DNA of 64,000 bases from RUG12461 sp045657665 (lineage in GTDB: Bacteria; Bacillota; Clostridia; Lachnospirales; Lachnospiraceae). The notes beneath the pieces are model-generated. The model ran no database searches. It was given only the letters and a program-made list of their open reading frames with translations, and had not been told where the DNA came from. The stretch's first letter is position 1. Every line of letters starts with the position of its first letter. The position numbers were made by a program, and so were the translations under genes. Location of the stretch: the NCBI GenBank assembly GCA_045657665.1, contig JAZOTN010000004.1, positions 156,180-220,179 of the forward strand, given 5' to 3'. Positions 26,601 through 34,521 of this stretch are shown piece after piece.

Positions 26601-27126
26601 GATCTTCTACGAAACGATTGACGAACGTGCGGAAGAACTCGAAGGTTTATACCGGAATGAAGACTGGGAAAACTATACGATCAAGGTGCATGCCTTAAAG
26701 AGCTCCGCGAGACTGGTCGGAGCGGTGGAGCTCGGAGATGATGCGGAAAAACTGGAGTTTGCCGGAAAAGATCTGGATCTTTCCCTGATCCGGGAAAAAA
26801 CGGGATCACTTCTTTCGGATCTTCGAAGCTACAAGGAGAAGCTGTCACCGGTCTTTACGAAAGAAGCACAGGAAGAAACGAAAGAGACCGGCGAGCCGGA
26901 GGAGACGGATCTCAATGAGAAGTTTGACCGGTTCTTCCTGGAAAGTGTTTACGAGGCGATCAGGAGCGGCGCGGAGAAACAGGATGAAAAAATGATCGAA
27001 GAGACGATCCAGGAAGCCCTGGAATACGGTGTTCCGGAGAAAGACGTCGAAATCCTGGGCCGGATGGAAGAACCCCTGGAAAAATCCGATTACGAAGCGA
27101 TCCTTGGGATGATACCGGAGATATAA
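23680..27126 (+). CDS. Hybrid histidine kinase fused to a DegV domain and an HPt domain
   Basis: 1148 residues. Order: six membrane helices (about 20-190), HisKA (MSHEIRTPINTILGL, His214), HATPase_c (NLLNNAVKYT; GTGLGLSIVKQL), receiver (LIVDDNEMNL; Asp515 in LMDHLMPEMDG; KPVSG), then a DegV/EDD lipid-binding domain (about 610-892), then HPt (HALKSSARLVGA, His1004) and a variable acidic tail. DegV signs: ITTNSMCDLPKSVMDEHGID, IHISLMSGVSREYENAREAA, VVNSEMNSGAMGILVLIAQ and KRGTMGRLTYAF. DegV domains bind fatty acids for FakA kinase; here one sits between receiver and HPt. Inference: the phosphorelay is gated by fatty acid or another lipid. No frameshift joins the parts, so the fusion is genuine. 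Confidence 0.85.
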   Translation: MLKFFDRIRKSLRDPTRSFKDRVFILLTLVTCIVAVIALAEDIYIGENIVEIIALILTVTCIPAVTLIAIRKNKVNVAVRIVVIAVVFVLLPVIFFFGGGLYGGGVIWIIFAYLYTGLVLSGAWKPIMLIVLTAETIFFYVLAYFYPELVSNHTRGVFFIDSATSIIVVGVVCCLMVWFEEWMYSIENKRTKEEADKVEDLVRSQSRFFSSMSHEIRTPINTILGLNEIILRQDDASDEIIKDANNIQGAGKMLLALVNDILDVSKIEAGKMDIVPINYNLGSMVSEIVNMIWLRAEEKGLEFRVEIDPQIPSEFFGDEVRIKQILVNLLNNAVKYTQEGSVTLHIEKEDYAGDEILLLFSVIDTGMGIKQDSLPYLFDAFQRMDEEKNAKIEGTGLGLSIVKQLVDLMDGKITVNSVYTQGSTFMVALRQKVTRHDAIGDVNIEGLSDKKKGKRYEPGFTAPDVKVLIVDDNEMNLEVESKLLEGTLMRVDTAQSGRRALSMTLTDHYDIILMDHLMPEMDGIECLQSIRKQQGGRNNHTPVIVLTANAGSENLELYSSSGFDGYLVKPVSGRELEEMLLLHLPELKIVRRESADYAKNQMNTARGYSRKIPVLITTNSMCDLPKSVMDEHGIDMMPFWVVFNEKKYYDRIEANTDEMIRYRREGVMFESLPPTVEEYESFFGRGMKKAHEIIHISLMSGVSREYENAREAARAYDNVRVVNSEMNSGAMGILVLIAQRMASQGRSVDEIVTELNHIKKQLRCSFVTDDPSPLMKRGTMGRLTYAFMDVFRLKPVINIHEDRLKVERLYIGDLDSVYEKYIEHALPSHGDPDLDLVFVEYGELSEEQIEAIRAKILSRHSFAHVVFQKTSAALTINCGSNGLGISYMLKGGRSYDLSQMMALDEDEWEAEVYEEEIEEQGSPAEESVQEKIPEEPLTPEKPVEKKWYEKIPGIDPETAMQNTGSEDVLESLLEIFYETIDERAEELEGLYRNEDWENYTIKVHALKSSARLVGAVELGDDAEKLEFAGKDLDLSLIREKTGSLLSDLRSYKEKLSPVFTKEAQEETKETGEPEETDLNEKFDRFFLESVYEAIRSGAEKQDEKMIEETIQEALEYGVPEKDVEILGRMEEPLEKSDYEAILGMIPEI

Positions 27127-27136
27127 GGAGAGAGTT

Positions 27137-27916
27137 ATGGAAGGAAAGGTATTATTGGTGACCTACCAGTTCAGCGTGGTAGTGAAATCCATGGAAAAAG
27201 GGCTCGCGGAGAACGGGATCAATGTAACGGTGATGGAGGATGACGTCAATGCCATCACGCTGATGCTGCCGGAGTATGATGTGCTGATCCTTTATCTTCG
27301 GGATACAGTATTATCCTCATCTCAAAAATTAAAGGACCTTTTCCTGCTTTGCGATAATCTGAAGGATTTCGGAAAAAAGATGATCCTGATCGGAGCGGAT
27401 CTGGACCGTGATCCTTTTCAGAAGGCGGTGCCGGCATTAAAGGATTACCACTGGATGAGCCGTCCCGTGGATATGAACGATCTTGTGAAGGAGATCGAGC
27501 ATGAGATCCGGAGGCAGGAAGCGATCAATGAAAAAAAGAAGCTTCTGATCATTGATGATGATCCCGGATATGCAAGGATGATCGCCGAATTCTTAAAAGG
27601 CTCCTATATCGTGGATACAGTGACGGACGGGATGAAAGGCATTGCCTATCTTGCAAACAACGAGGTGGATCTGATCCTTCTGGATTATGAGATGCCGGTC
27701 GTGGACGGGCCGAAGATCATGGAAATGTTAAAAACCCACCCGGATACGCAGAGTATCCCCATTATCTTTCTTACGGGTGTCGGAACCAAGGAAAGCATTC
27801 AGAGAGTGATGAGCCTCCGGCCGCAGGGGTATGTTCTGAAAACGACCACCAGGGAAAATCTTCTGAAGACACTGGATGGATTTTTCGAGAAAAAGAGACG
27901 CAGCGAGGATCTTTAA
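27137..27916 (+). CDS. Double receiver-domain protein (pseudoreceiver plus receiver)
   Basis: 259 residues. The first ~125 residues look like a CheY fold without the usual acidic pocket (VLLVTYQFSVVVKSMEKGLA; VLILYLRD). The second is an intact receiver: LLIIDDDPGYARMIAEFL, phospho-acceptor Asp183 in LLDYEMPVVDG, LTGVGT and Lys in YVLKTT. There is no DNA-binding or enzymatic output, so it probably passes phosphate or binds a partner. It is embedded in the kinase operon and is likely a target of the HPt domain upstream. Confidence 0.75.
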   Translation: MEGKVLLVTYQFSVVVKSMEKGLAENGINVTVMEDDVNAITLMLPEYDVLILYLRDTVLSSSQKLKDLFLLCDNLKDFGKKMILIGADLDRDPFQKAVPALKDYHWMSRPVDMNDLVKEIEHEIRRQEAINEKKKLLIIDDDPGYARMIAEFLKGSYIVDTVTDGMKGIAYLANNEVDLILLDYEMPVVDGPKIMEMLKTHPDTQSIPIIFLTGVGTKESIQRVMSLRPQGYVLKTTTRENLLKTLDGFFEKKRRSEDL

Positions 27917-30052
27917 ATGATAAAACCCAATTCCATTCAAAAAAGAATCTATTTACTGATCTTTGCTGCGCTGCTGTTTTCCATTGTCATTATCATTCCG
28001 GTCTGTACGGATTTGTTTAAAGGCGGGTATGTCGGAGAGATCAAGGATTTTTCCGAAGGGTGGACGACTCTTGACGGGCAGCCGGTGGAGCTTGACAGTC
28101 TGATGATCGGTCATCTCGGCGAAGATATCATCATCGAGAACGAGCTTCCGAAAACCCTGACAGATATGGATGATATCTGTTTCAAAACAAAGAATATCGA
28201 TATCAGGGTTTATCTGAACGGCAGGCAGATCTATCTTTTTGAAGCAAAAGACAATCTTACGGGTAAGGGATACGGTACCGCTTATCATGAAGTGGGTATC
28301 GGTGTGGATGATGCCGGAAAGACCGTAACGATCATTTTTGCATCCGTGAATGAAAAGGCGACTGCGGGGCGTCTTACGGATGTCTGCCTATGTGCCGCAT
28401 CCGATTTTCTCCGGCTGAATATGAAGAGCGTGCTCATACCAGCACTCCTTTCTGCGCTGATCCTTTTTATCGGCGTTGCGCTTGTATTGGTATTTACCTG
28501 GATGCCGAACAGGGAGCTTCTTCCGTTCAATATTCTCGCACTTGGGGCGATCGCGGGGATCTTTGGCCTGTGGCTCCTTGTGGATTCGAATTTCCTGCAG
28601 CTTGTCACGGGCTCGCTTTATGTCTGGCGTGATATCAGCAGGACGATCGTATTTCTTGTCATGTATCCGATCATCGTGTTCCTAAATTCCCTGACGGAGC
28701 AGAAAAGGATGATCTACGAGCATATTTCGTTCGCAGCCTCGATCTTCAGCGTTCTTCTGATCATTTTCCTTCGGTATTACGCCAACTGGGACATGACCGA
28801 TTCCTTTACGAAGATCCTGGCCGCATATGCTGCTTTTACGGGACTTTTGATGGTGATCATCTCCCTGGACAATATGAACTATTGCAGAACGTTTGGCTTG
28901 AAATCGGAGCTCAAGGCGTTTTTCCTGGGACTGGGTGTGTTGTTCTCATGCGGCATGGCAGATGTGGTGATCTACCTTGTAAGCCCGAAAACAAAGGAAT
29001 CCTACGGATATTTTTCCAGGGTCGGAGTGCTGATCTTTATGTTCGTGATGCTGTTCCAGTTCCTCAAATGGTGGACAAAGGATCATAAGGAGATCGAACG
29101 AGACCGTTTTATCAACCATGCGCTGCAGTTTGCGGTATCTTCGGATTCGCCTGAAAACAGTATCCGTGCGCTCATTGACTTCCTCGGGACGGAATTTCAG
29201 GCCAGACGGTTTTTCATCTTTGAGGATCAGAAGAACGGGAAATACCGTGGTACCTATGAGTGGTTCCGTGAGGGGGAAAAGTCGGTCTCTCTTGATATCA
29301 TGTATATTCCTTACGAAGGCGTGGTGGATAAGCTCTATGACAGCTTTAACAAAAATGACCACAGGCTCATCATCAGTAACATTGAGCAGTATAAGACCGC
29401 GAATCCGGCGTTCTATAATATCATCAACACAAACCATGTGGATAATATGGTCATGGGACCGCTGGAGGTTAACGGAAACCTGATCGGTGTGTGCGGCGTG
29501 GTCGGTGCTCCGGAGAACACTCTGGACAGTATCGCCGAGATCATCAGCCTGATCTCTTATTTCCTCGCACAGCTCATCCTCCAGAGAGAGGAACAGAAGA
29601 GGCTGTTCTTCTACAGTTACAATGACGGTCTTTCCGGTGCGAGAAACCACCGTGCATACCGGAAATTTGTGGATGAGGGCCTCGACCTGGCTTCGCCCTT
29701 CGGCTTCATGCGGATGAATATTGAGGGGCTGGAGGAGATCAACCGGAAAAACGGATATGAAGCCGGAGACAGGATCGTTCTTCATGCGGCGAAATGTCTG
29801 ATGGAGGTCTTCGGGGATGAGAATGTTTACCGTATCAACGGTACGGAGTTTGTCACCATCGGGTTTGAGTCGGAGGAGGTCTTCTTTGACAACGATGTGG
29901 AACGCGTCAGGAGAATGATCGAAGAAAGGGATATCGTGGTAAGTGTGGGCTTTTTGTACTGCCTGCACGGGACAACGGATCTTTCCCTGGTTACAAGCCG
30001 GGTGCTGGAGCTTCTCAGGGAAGACGAGGAACGCAACAGGTACAGGGTATGA
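27917..30052 (+). CDS. 7TM-DISM-like membrane sensor with GAF and degenerate GGDEF domain
   Basis: 711 residues. N-terminal helix and an extracellular beta-rich domain (about 30-165), seven membrane helices (about 170-390), a GAF-like region (about 400-560) and a C-terminal GGDEF-family domain. The signature loop reads RINGTEF in place of R-x-GGDEF, and the SGARNHRAYRKFVDEGLDLA region is conserved, so the fold is kept but catalysis of c-di-GMP synthesis is doubtful. It follows the receiver gene without spacing (TAA then ATG) and overlaps the next gene by ATGA. Confidence 0.75.
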   Translation: MIKPNSIQKRIYLLIFAALLFSIVIIIPVCTDLFKGGYVGEIKDFSEGWTTLDGQPVELDSLMIGHLGEDIIIENELPKTLTDMDDICFKTKNIDIRVYLNGRQIYLFEAKDNLTGKGYGTAYHEVGIGVDDAGKTVTIIFASVNEKATAGRLTDVCLCAASDFLRLNMKSVLIPALLSALILFIGVALVLVFTWMPNRELLPFNILALGAIAGIFGLWLLVDSNFLQLVTGSLYVWRDISRTIVFLVMYPIIVFLNSLTEQKRMIYEHISFAASIFSVLLIIFLRYYANWDMTDSFTKILAAYAAFTGLLMVIISLDNMNYCRTFGLKSELKAFFLGLGVLFSCGMADVVIYLVSPKTKESYGYFSRVGVLIFMFVMLFQFLKWWTKDHKEIERDRFINHALQFAVSSDSPENSIRALIDFLGTEFQARRFFIFEDQKNGKYRGTYEWFREGEKSVSLDIMYIPYEGVVDKLYDSFNKNDHRLIISNIEQYKTANPAFYNIINTNHVDNMVMGPLEVNGNLIGVCGVVGAPENTLDSIAEIISLISYFLAQLILQREEQKRLFFYSYNDGLSGARNHRAYRKFVDEGLDLASPFGFMRMNIEGLEEINRKNGYEAGDRIVLHAAKCLMEVFGDENVYRINGTEFVTIGFESEEVFFDNDVERVRRMIEERDIVVSVGFLYCLHGTTDLSLVTSRVLELLREDEERNRYRV

Positions 30053-32334
30053 GGCATCAAATGGAGTTTTCCAGAGAATACTTTGATGATGAAGTAAGAG
30101 ACGGTTTTTATGTAAACGGGATGATGAAGCGCTGCTGGGGAGCACAGGTCGAAGTGCTTTCCGAGGTGGCGAAGCTTTGCGAAAGGCACGGGATCCGCTG
30201 GTTCGCGGATTGCGGTACGCTTCTTGGCGCGGTGAGGCACGGGGGATTTATCCCCTGGGATGATGACCTCGATATCTGTATGTTCCGTGCCGACTATGAC
30301 CGGTTTCAGGAGATCGCAAAAAAAGAACTCCCGGAAGGCTATGTGATCCGGGACTATCATGATAAAGACTGCTGGGATCTGCTGCTTAGGATCAACAACA
30401 GAGCTTATCTGAATTTCAGTGAGGAGGAACTGGAAAAATATCATGGATTTCCGTTTATTGCGGGAATTGATATCTTCCCGCTGGATTATGTTCCGGAGGA
30501 TCCGAAAGAAGCGGAAACATGGCGGACGATCGGACAGCATATCTTTTTCCTGACTGCAAGAGAAGATCTGGAGATGGGGAGCCGCATGTCTGCCGAGACA
30601 AGGATGCTTCTCCGCAAAACGGAACAGCTCCTTAAGAAAAAGCTGAACTGGAATAAGCCGATCAAAGTGCAGCTTTATGACATGATGACGGAGGTCTTTT
30701 CCGTATACAAAAACAGTAAAGGCAAAGATGTGGTGCTGACGCCGTATTGGCTTCATGAAGGGAGCCACCGGTATGCTGCAAGGTGGTTTCAGCATGCTGT
30801 TGACATTCCTTTTGAAACCGGTACGATCCGGGCGCCGTATCTCTATGACGCCGTGCTGCGTACAGAGTATGGGGCGGGCTATATGACTCCGGTGCATGCA
30901 GGCGGAGTGCATGGTTATCCACATTATGAAGAACAGGAGCAGTTGCTGAAGGACGAGAATAACGGGTTTTACCCGTTCTGGTATACATTCTCCGAAGAAC
31001 AGGCAGAGGAATCGAAACAAACTATGGGAAAAAAACCACGCGAACAGGCGGAGCGCTTTCTGACGGTGCTCCGGGATGCAGGAAATGAGGTCAAAAAAGA
31101 GGTCGCATCGGGGGAAACGAAAGATGCCGTGACGCTCCTTGAACAGGCACAGGGACTCGCGATCCAGCTTGGGGAGCTCATTGAGAAGAATGAGGGCGAG
31201 GGAACCCAGACAGTCAAACGGCTGGAAGAGTACTGCGAGGCGGCTTTTCTTCTTCATGAGGCGCTTGAGAGTCAGGAAAATGAGAATATCAACGAGCTGC
31301 TTGGGAAACTTACGGATTCCCTGGAGGCTACAGGAGAGTGCCTTGACAAGGAGATCGAGATACGCAGGGAGATCGTATTTCTGCCCTGGAAGAGCTCTAT
31401 GTGGAGTACGATGGAGCCGACCTACCGGAAGTGGAAAGAGGATCCTTCCTGCAGGGTAACGGTGATCCCGCTTCCCTATTACGAGAAGAAACCCGACAAT
31501 TCCTTCGGAGCACTCTTCTGTGATGCGGATCAGTTTCCGGAGGATGTTCCCGTCACGCATTATGAAAACTATGATTTCGCCGCTTGTCAGCCGGATATGA
31601 TCTACATCCAGAACCCTTATGATGAATGTAATTATACTTCGAGTATACATCCCTTTTTCTTTGCGAAAAATCTGAAACAGTATACGGAGCAGCTGATCTA
31701 CATTCCGTGGTTTAAGACAGCGGAGATCGAAGCAGGTGATGAACGGTCGAAAAAAAGCATGGAGCATTATGCTTCCGTGCCGGGTGTCGTTTATGCGGAC
31801 CAGGTGGTCGTCCAGTCAGGGCGGATGCGAAGTACCTACATTGATTTTCTGACGGATTGGGCAGGGGAAAACACGAAACAAAAGTGGGAGAATAAGATCG
31901 TATCCGAAGAAACGGCTGCTGAGAAGGGAATCTATTGCAGCAGCTCCGGATCGCCCCAGGAAAAACGGGATCGGAAAACGATCCTTTACTATACCAGTGC
32001 CAGTATCCTCCTCGAGCATGGAAAGAGTGCCCTGGACAAAATGCGGGAGGTTTTTAAGATATTCCGAGACCAGAGGGAACAGGTAGAGCTGCTTTGGTGG
32101 AGGGATCCGCTGATCGAGACCGTGGTGAAAGAAGACGATCCTGCACTTTATGAGGAATACCGGGCAATCACAGAAACCTTTGAAAAAGACCGCATCGGCC
32201 GCTATGCCGACAACCTGGATGAGTCAGCGCTCGTCTCGGAATGCGATGCGTATTACGGTGATCCCGGCAGCATCATCCGCAGATTCCTCTTGGCCGGCCT
32301 TCCGGTGATGATCCAGGATGTGGAGGTGAGGTAG
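30049..32334 (+). CDS. LicD phosphotransferase fused to a CDP-glycerol-glycerophosphotransferase-like domain
   Basis: 761 residues. N-terminal LicD domain (about 25-300) with the active-site run FADCGTLLGAVRHGGFIPWD and DDLDICMFRADYDRF; LicD enzymes move phosphocholine or other phospho-alcohols onto glycans or teichoic acids. A helical linker follows, then a GT-B-like domain (about 435-760; LPWKSSMWSTMEPTYRKW, IPLPYYEKKPDNSFGALFCD, YIQNPYDECNYTSSIHPFFF), related to CDP-glycerol phosphotransferases of teichoic acid synthesis. The start overlaps the stop of the signalling gene (ATGA), which ties surface decoration to the signalling cassette. Confidence 0.78.
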   Translation: MRHQMEFSREYFDDEVRDGFYVNGMMKRCWGAQVEVLSEVAKLCERHGIRWFADCGTLLGAVRHGGFIPWDDDLDICMFRADYDRFQEIAKKELPEGYVIRDYHDKDCWDLLLRINNRAYLNFSEEELEKYHGFPFIAGIDIFPLDYVPEDPKEAETWRTIGQHIFFLTAREDLEMGSRMSAETRMLLRKTEQLLKKKLNWNKPIKVQLYDMMTEVFSVYKNSKGKDVVLTPYWLHEGSHRYAARWFQHAVDIPFETGTIRAPYLYDAVLRTEYGAGYMTPVHAGGVHGYPHYEEQEQLLKDENNGFYPFWYTFSEEQAEESKQTMGKKPREQAERFLTVLRDAGNEVKKEVASGETKDAVTLLEQAQGLAIQLGELIEKNEGEGTQTVKRLEEYCEAAFLLHEALESQENENINELLGKLTDSLEATGECLDKEIEIRREIVFLPWKSSMWSTMEPTYRKWKEDPSCRVTVIPLPYYEKKPDNSFGALFCDADQFPEDVPVTHYENYDFAACQPDMIYIQNPYDECNYTSSIHPFFFAKNLKQYTEQLIYIPWFKTAEIEAGDERSKKSMEHYASVPGVVYADQVVVQSGRMRSTYIDFLTDWAGENTKQKWENKIVSEETAAEKGIYCSSSGSPQEKRDRKTILYYTSASILLEHGKSALDKMREVFKIFRDQREQVELLWWRDPLIETVVKEDDPALYEEYRAITETFEKDRIGRYADNLDESALVSECDAYYGDPGSIIRRFLLAGLPVMIQDVEVR

Positions 32335-32341
32335 GGGATAA

Positions 32342-32608
32342 GCAAAACCGGATCTTCCTAAGAGAAGCAGATATTATCAAGGAATGATAGATCTGAGTGT
32401 TTTGGAGAAAAGCGAGAAATACGGGAAGCTGAAAGAGAGCTACGTGATTTTTATCAGTATGTTTGATGTGTTTGGTAAGGGCAGACACATTTATTCTTTT
32501 GAAAATCTATGCAAAGAGGATCCAAAGATACGGCTTGGTGATGGTACCCATAAGATTTTCCTTTGTGCAGAAGGAAATATGGATGATTGTTCAGAAAAGA
32601 TGATATAA
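32342..32608 (+). pseudogene. Remnant of Rpn/PD-(D/E)XK nuclease family transposase
   Basis: The frame encodes a middle fragment of the family: LPKRSRYYQGMIDLSVLEKS (the RYYQGMID motif), then KESYVIFISMFDVFGKGRH and KIFLCAEGNMDDCSEKM, stopping at 32608. Both ends are missing. An ATG at 32384 lies in the middle of RYYQGMID, so it is not a true start. It lies 7 bases behind the LicD gene stop, so the insertion event ended there. A second remnant is at 34794. Confidence 0.75.
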
Positions 32609-32737
32609 CGTTGCTGTGAACTTCGCACCGGATTACGATGAGAAAAAAGTATCCGAAGCGGTCATGGTTTCCTGAATTGTTTACTCTAAAGCACACTGAG
32701 TTAACAAGAATTTGGGGATAAATTTATGGGAAAATCA

Positions 32738-32767
32738 TTGTAAAAATGGTGGCGGGTATGATATTCT
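32738..32767 (+). promoter_or_regulatory. Weak sigma-A-like promoter before the toxin-antitoxin pair
   Basis: TTGTAA (32738-32743), 18 bases, TATTCT (32762-32767). AAGGAAGG precedes the antitoxin ATG at 32798. Confidence 0.35.
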
Positions 32768-32797
32768 ATCCATATAAAGAAGAAGGAAGGTAAGGTT

Positions 32798-33052
32798 ATG
32801 CCAAGTATAAAACCGGTTTCAGCATTAAAGAATTACACAAGCATTGTTAATGAAGTGACTTATGGTAATCGAGTGTATTTCACGAAAAACGGACATGGTC
32901 AGTGTGCATTAGTTGACATGGCAGAGCTTGATGAGCTTGATAAGCAAAAAGCACTTCTGCAGCTTATGACGAAATTAGCAGAAGCGAAAGTATCTGTAAG
33001 GGAAGAAGGCACTATTTCTGCGGACAATCTTGAGAAGGAGCTTGGACTGTAA
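32798..33052 (+). CDS. Type II antitoxin, Phd/YefM family
   Basis: 84 residues. PSIKPVSALKNYTSIVNEVT is the Phd/YefM N-terminal DNA-binding pattern, and YGNRVYFTKNGHGQCALVDM contains the family's VxTKNGxxxxVLV-like strand. The C-terminal ~35 residues would wrap the toxin. It is followed after 2 bases by a RelE/ParE-type toxin, the usual antitoxin-first order. Antitoxin dimers normally repress their own promoter. Confidence 0.85.
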   Translation: MPSIKPVSALKNYTSIVNEVTYGNRVYFTKNGHGQCALVDMAELDELDKQKALLQLMTKLAEAKVSVREEGTISADNLEKELGL

Positions 33053-33054
33053 TA

Positions 33055-33405
33055 ATGAAATACAGGTTGGAATATACTCAGATTGTTCGTCGAAAGCTAA
33101 AGGCCTTGAAATTATACTTAACAGAGCAATATGGAGAAGACCTTGTAAAAACTGCGGTTAAAAAGATTACCAATAGAGCAAGAGAACTTCAGAAGAACCC
33201 GGATTTAGGCGTGGACTTATCCACTAAATATGACATTGATACTGATTTTAGGGAACTCTTTGTAAATCATAATCATCTGTTTTACTATAAAGATGGAGAT
33301 ACGATTATTATTGCGGAGATGTTTGAAGAGAAAGAAGATTTTATGTATAATCTCTTTGGAATTTCCGGTCGTACTCAGGAATCGATTGATTACTGGGGAG
33401 ATTAG
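33055..33405 (+). CDS. Type II toxin, RelE/ParE superfamily
   Basis: 116 residues. N-terminal helices (RRKLKALKLYLTEQYGEDLV), LQKNPDLGVDLSTKYDIDTD, then the strand FRELFVNHNHLFYYKDGDTI and IIIAEMFEEKEDF. This follows the RelE/ParE fold (PF05016). RelE members cut mRNA at the ribosome; ParE members poison gyrase; the sequence does not settle which. It begins 2 bases after the antitoxin and is followed closely by a hairpin terminator. Confidence 0.85.
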   Translation: MKYRLEYTQIVRRKLKALKLYLTEQYGEDLVKTAVKKITNRARELQKNPDLGVDLSTKYDIDTDFRELFVNHNHLFYYKDGDTIIIAEMFEEKEDFMYNLFGISGRTQESIDYWGD

Positions 33406-33419
33406 AATGAAGGCTTTTC

Positions 33420-33467
33420 AACTCCCGATGCAAGGTATGAAGAAATACTTTGCAGAGGGAGTTTTTT
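33420..33467 (+). terminator. Tandem-GA hairpin terminator, copy 1
   Basis: AACTCCC/GGGAGTT outer stem, then a GA/GA step, then the inner stem TGCAAGGTAT/ATACTTTGCA (one G-T), loop GAAGAA, and T6. It is placed 15 bases after the toxin stop. Two more copies follow at 34366 and 35409. Confidence 0.75.
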
Positions 33468-33625
33468 ATGTTTCCGATGGGAAAAAACCATGATCATCTA
33501 TTAAGGAATTCGATCAATGAACCGATATAATAATAGTGATAGTCTGTCATATGGTGAAAGGCGCGATCATCCCGTGAACAGTGGTTGCCAGTTGACCATC
33601 GAAATGCTATCATAAATAAAGGAAT
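33468..33625. other. Gene-free stretch after the toxin gene
   Basis: No supported ORF. The motif GATCAATGAACCGATATAATAATAGTGATA near 33511-33540 partly resembles sequence in front of the second copy of the duplicated unit (34485-34510), so the duplication may extend into it. Confidence 0.4.
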
Positions 33626-33881
33626 ATACGCCAGCAGATGCATGGAGGCATATTGGCTATTTGATCCGAAATCCGAAGCTGGAGAGTCTTCCGGCATTAG
33701 ATTTCGGTTTTTTTATTACAATCGGAATGCGACTTACTGAACCTTGAAAATTTCATACTTTACATCAACCGGAATCAGTGTTATATTGATGACACATTTC
33801 TGGAGAACTCATCTGGATATTTCGTCCGACTTTTCCAAGAAATCGCTTGAAACCCTATAGTGTGCATTTTATAATCAAAGG
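33626..33881 (+). repeat. Duplicated terminator-promoter unit, copy A
   Basis: Contains in order: a small hairpin ATGC-ATGGAG-GCAT nested in GCCA/TGGC; a terminator CCGAAATC (33666-33673)/GATTTCGG (33700-33707) plus T7; about 140 conserved bases; and a promoter TTGAAA (33847-33852), 17 bases, TATAAT (33870-33875). It ends in a ribosome site. Copy B is at 34522-34784. Confidence 0.8.
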
Positions 33882-33888
33882 TGATAAA

Positions 33889-34113
33889 TTGAATCGTTTT
33901 ATATATCCAGAGGCAGATATTTCATGGAAGGAAAAAGAAAAAATAAGACATGAAATAGACACGCTATATAACAAATATGATGGATTGCCGCTAATCGCAC
34001 ATCGATCGATTGGATTTGATGGAAACTACTACATATACTATGTAGAGAATCTGGGATATGATGAGTTGAATATTTTTATGAGAGTAGAGGATCTTGATGA
34101 GGAGGATGGGTAA
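33889..34113 (+). CDS. Hypothetical small protein, first of a two-gene unit
   Basis: About 74 residues, not recognised. It is acidic, with a charged helix (SWKEKEKIRHEIDTLYNKYD) followed by beta-like sequence (DGNYYIYYVENLGYDELNIF) and an acidic tail. TTG 33889 is chosen because AAAGGTGA lies just upstream; an in-frame TTG at 33847 lies in the -35 box and is unlikely. The stop TAA shares a base with the ATG of the next gene, so the two are coupled. The pair size suggests a toxin-antitoxin or similar module, without homology support. Confidence 0.5.
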   Translation: MNRFIYPEADISWKEKEKIRHEIDTLYNKYDGLPLIAHRSIGFDGNYYIYYVENLGYDELNIFMRVEDLDEEDG

Positions 34114-34343
34114 TGGAGAATTTTAGAAATATGCTGTTACAGGTTGATCGATCCTATGATGGATTTGTTCATGCTGTTATCACATATGTCAAAACACCGG
34201 GGAATGAGGGGAAGCAAAAGATGATCGAAGAATTCATTCGTAGTCATCCCAATGCCAATTCTTCCGATGTTCTGAAGTTCATGATAGAAAAGACCGGTTT
34301 TGTGATATCATCTACAAGAAATGAATATGTGGCAGTAGGTTAG
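34113..34343 (+). CDS. Hypothetical small protein, second of a two-gene unit
   Basis: 76 residues, not recognised, mainly helical (QKMIEEFIRSHPNANSSDVL then KFMIEKTGFVIS). The helix-turn-helix-like middle would fit a small nucleic-acid-binding or structural protein, but this is not established. It is translationally coupled to the preceding gene and followed 23 bases later by the second hairpin terminator. Confidence 0.5.
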   Translation: MENFRNMLLQVDRSYDGFVHAVITYVKTPGNEGKQKMIEEFIRSHPNANSSDVLKFMIEKTGFVISSTRNEYVAVG

Positions 34344-34365
34344 CGTTTAGAGATTAAGAGAAGTG

Positions 34366-34410
34366 AAACTCCCGATGTAAAGTATGAAATGGCTTTGCAG
34401 AGGGAGTTTT
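34366..34410 (+). terminator. Tandem-GA hairpin terminator, copy 2
   Basis: AAACTCCC, GA, TGTAAAG inner stem, loop, CTTTGCA, GA, GGGAGTTTT. It terminates the two-gene unit. Confidence 0.75.
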
Positions 34411-34521
34411 ATTCTTTTAACTACTGTCGCTCCTTTAGACCATACATTTGATTGAAGAAAATTGTAAAGAAAAATGGCAGATCAGCCGATATAAACTATA
34501 ATGATATGTAATGGAATAATT

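Noticed and set aside
29640..30052. Active diguanylate cyclase
   Set aside because: The signature loop is RINGTEF, lacking the two glycines and the Asp needed for catalysis.
29827..31767. 646-codon open frame on the minus strand across the GGDEF and LicD genes
   Set aside because: It lies antisense to two well-supported genes, has no family motif and shows the His/Leu/Ile-rich composition of a shadow frame.
33660..33715. Known riboswitch class in the duplicated leader
   Set aside because: No match to remembered c-di-GMP, SAM, purine, T-box or preQ1 core motifs; left as an unnamed structured element.
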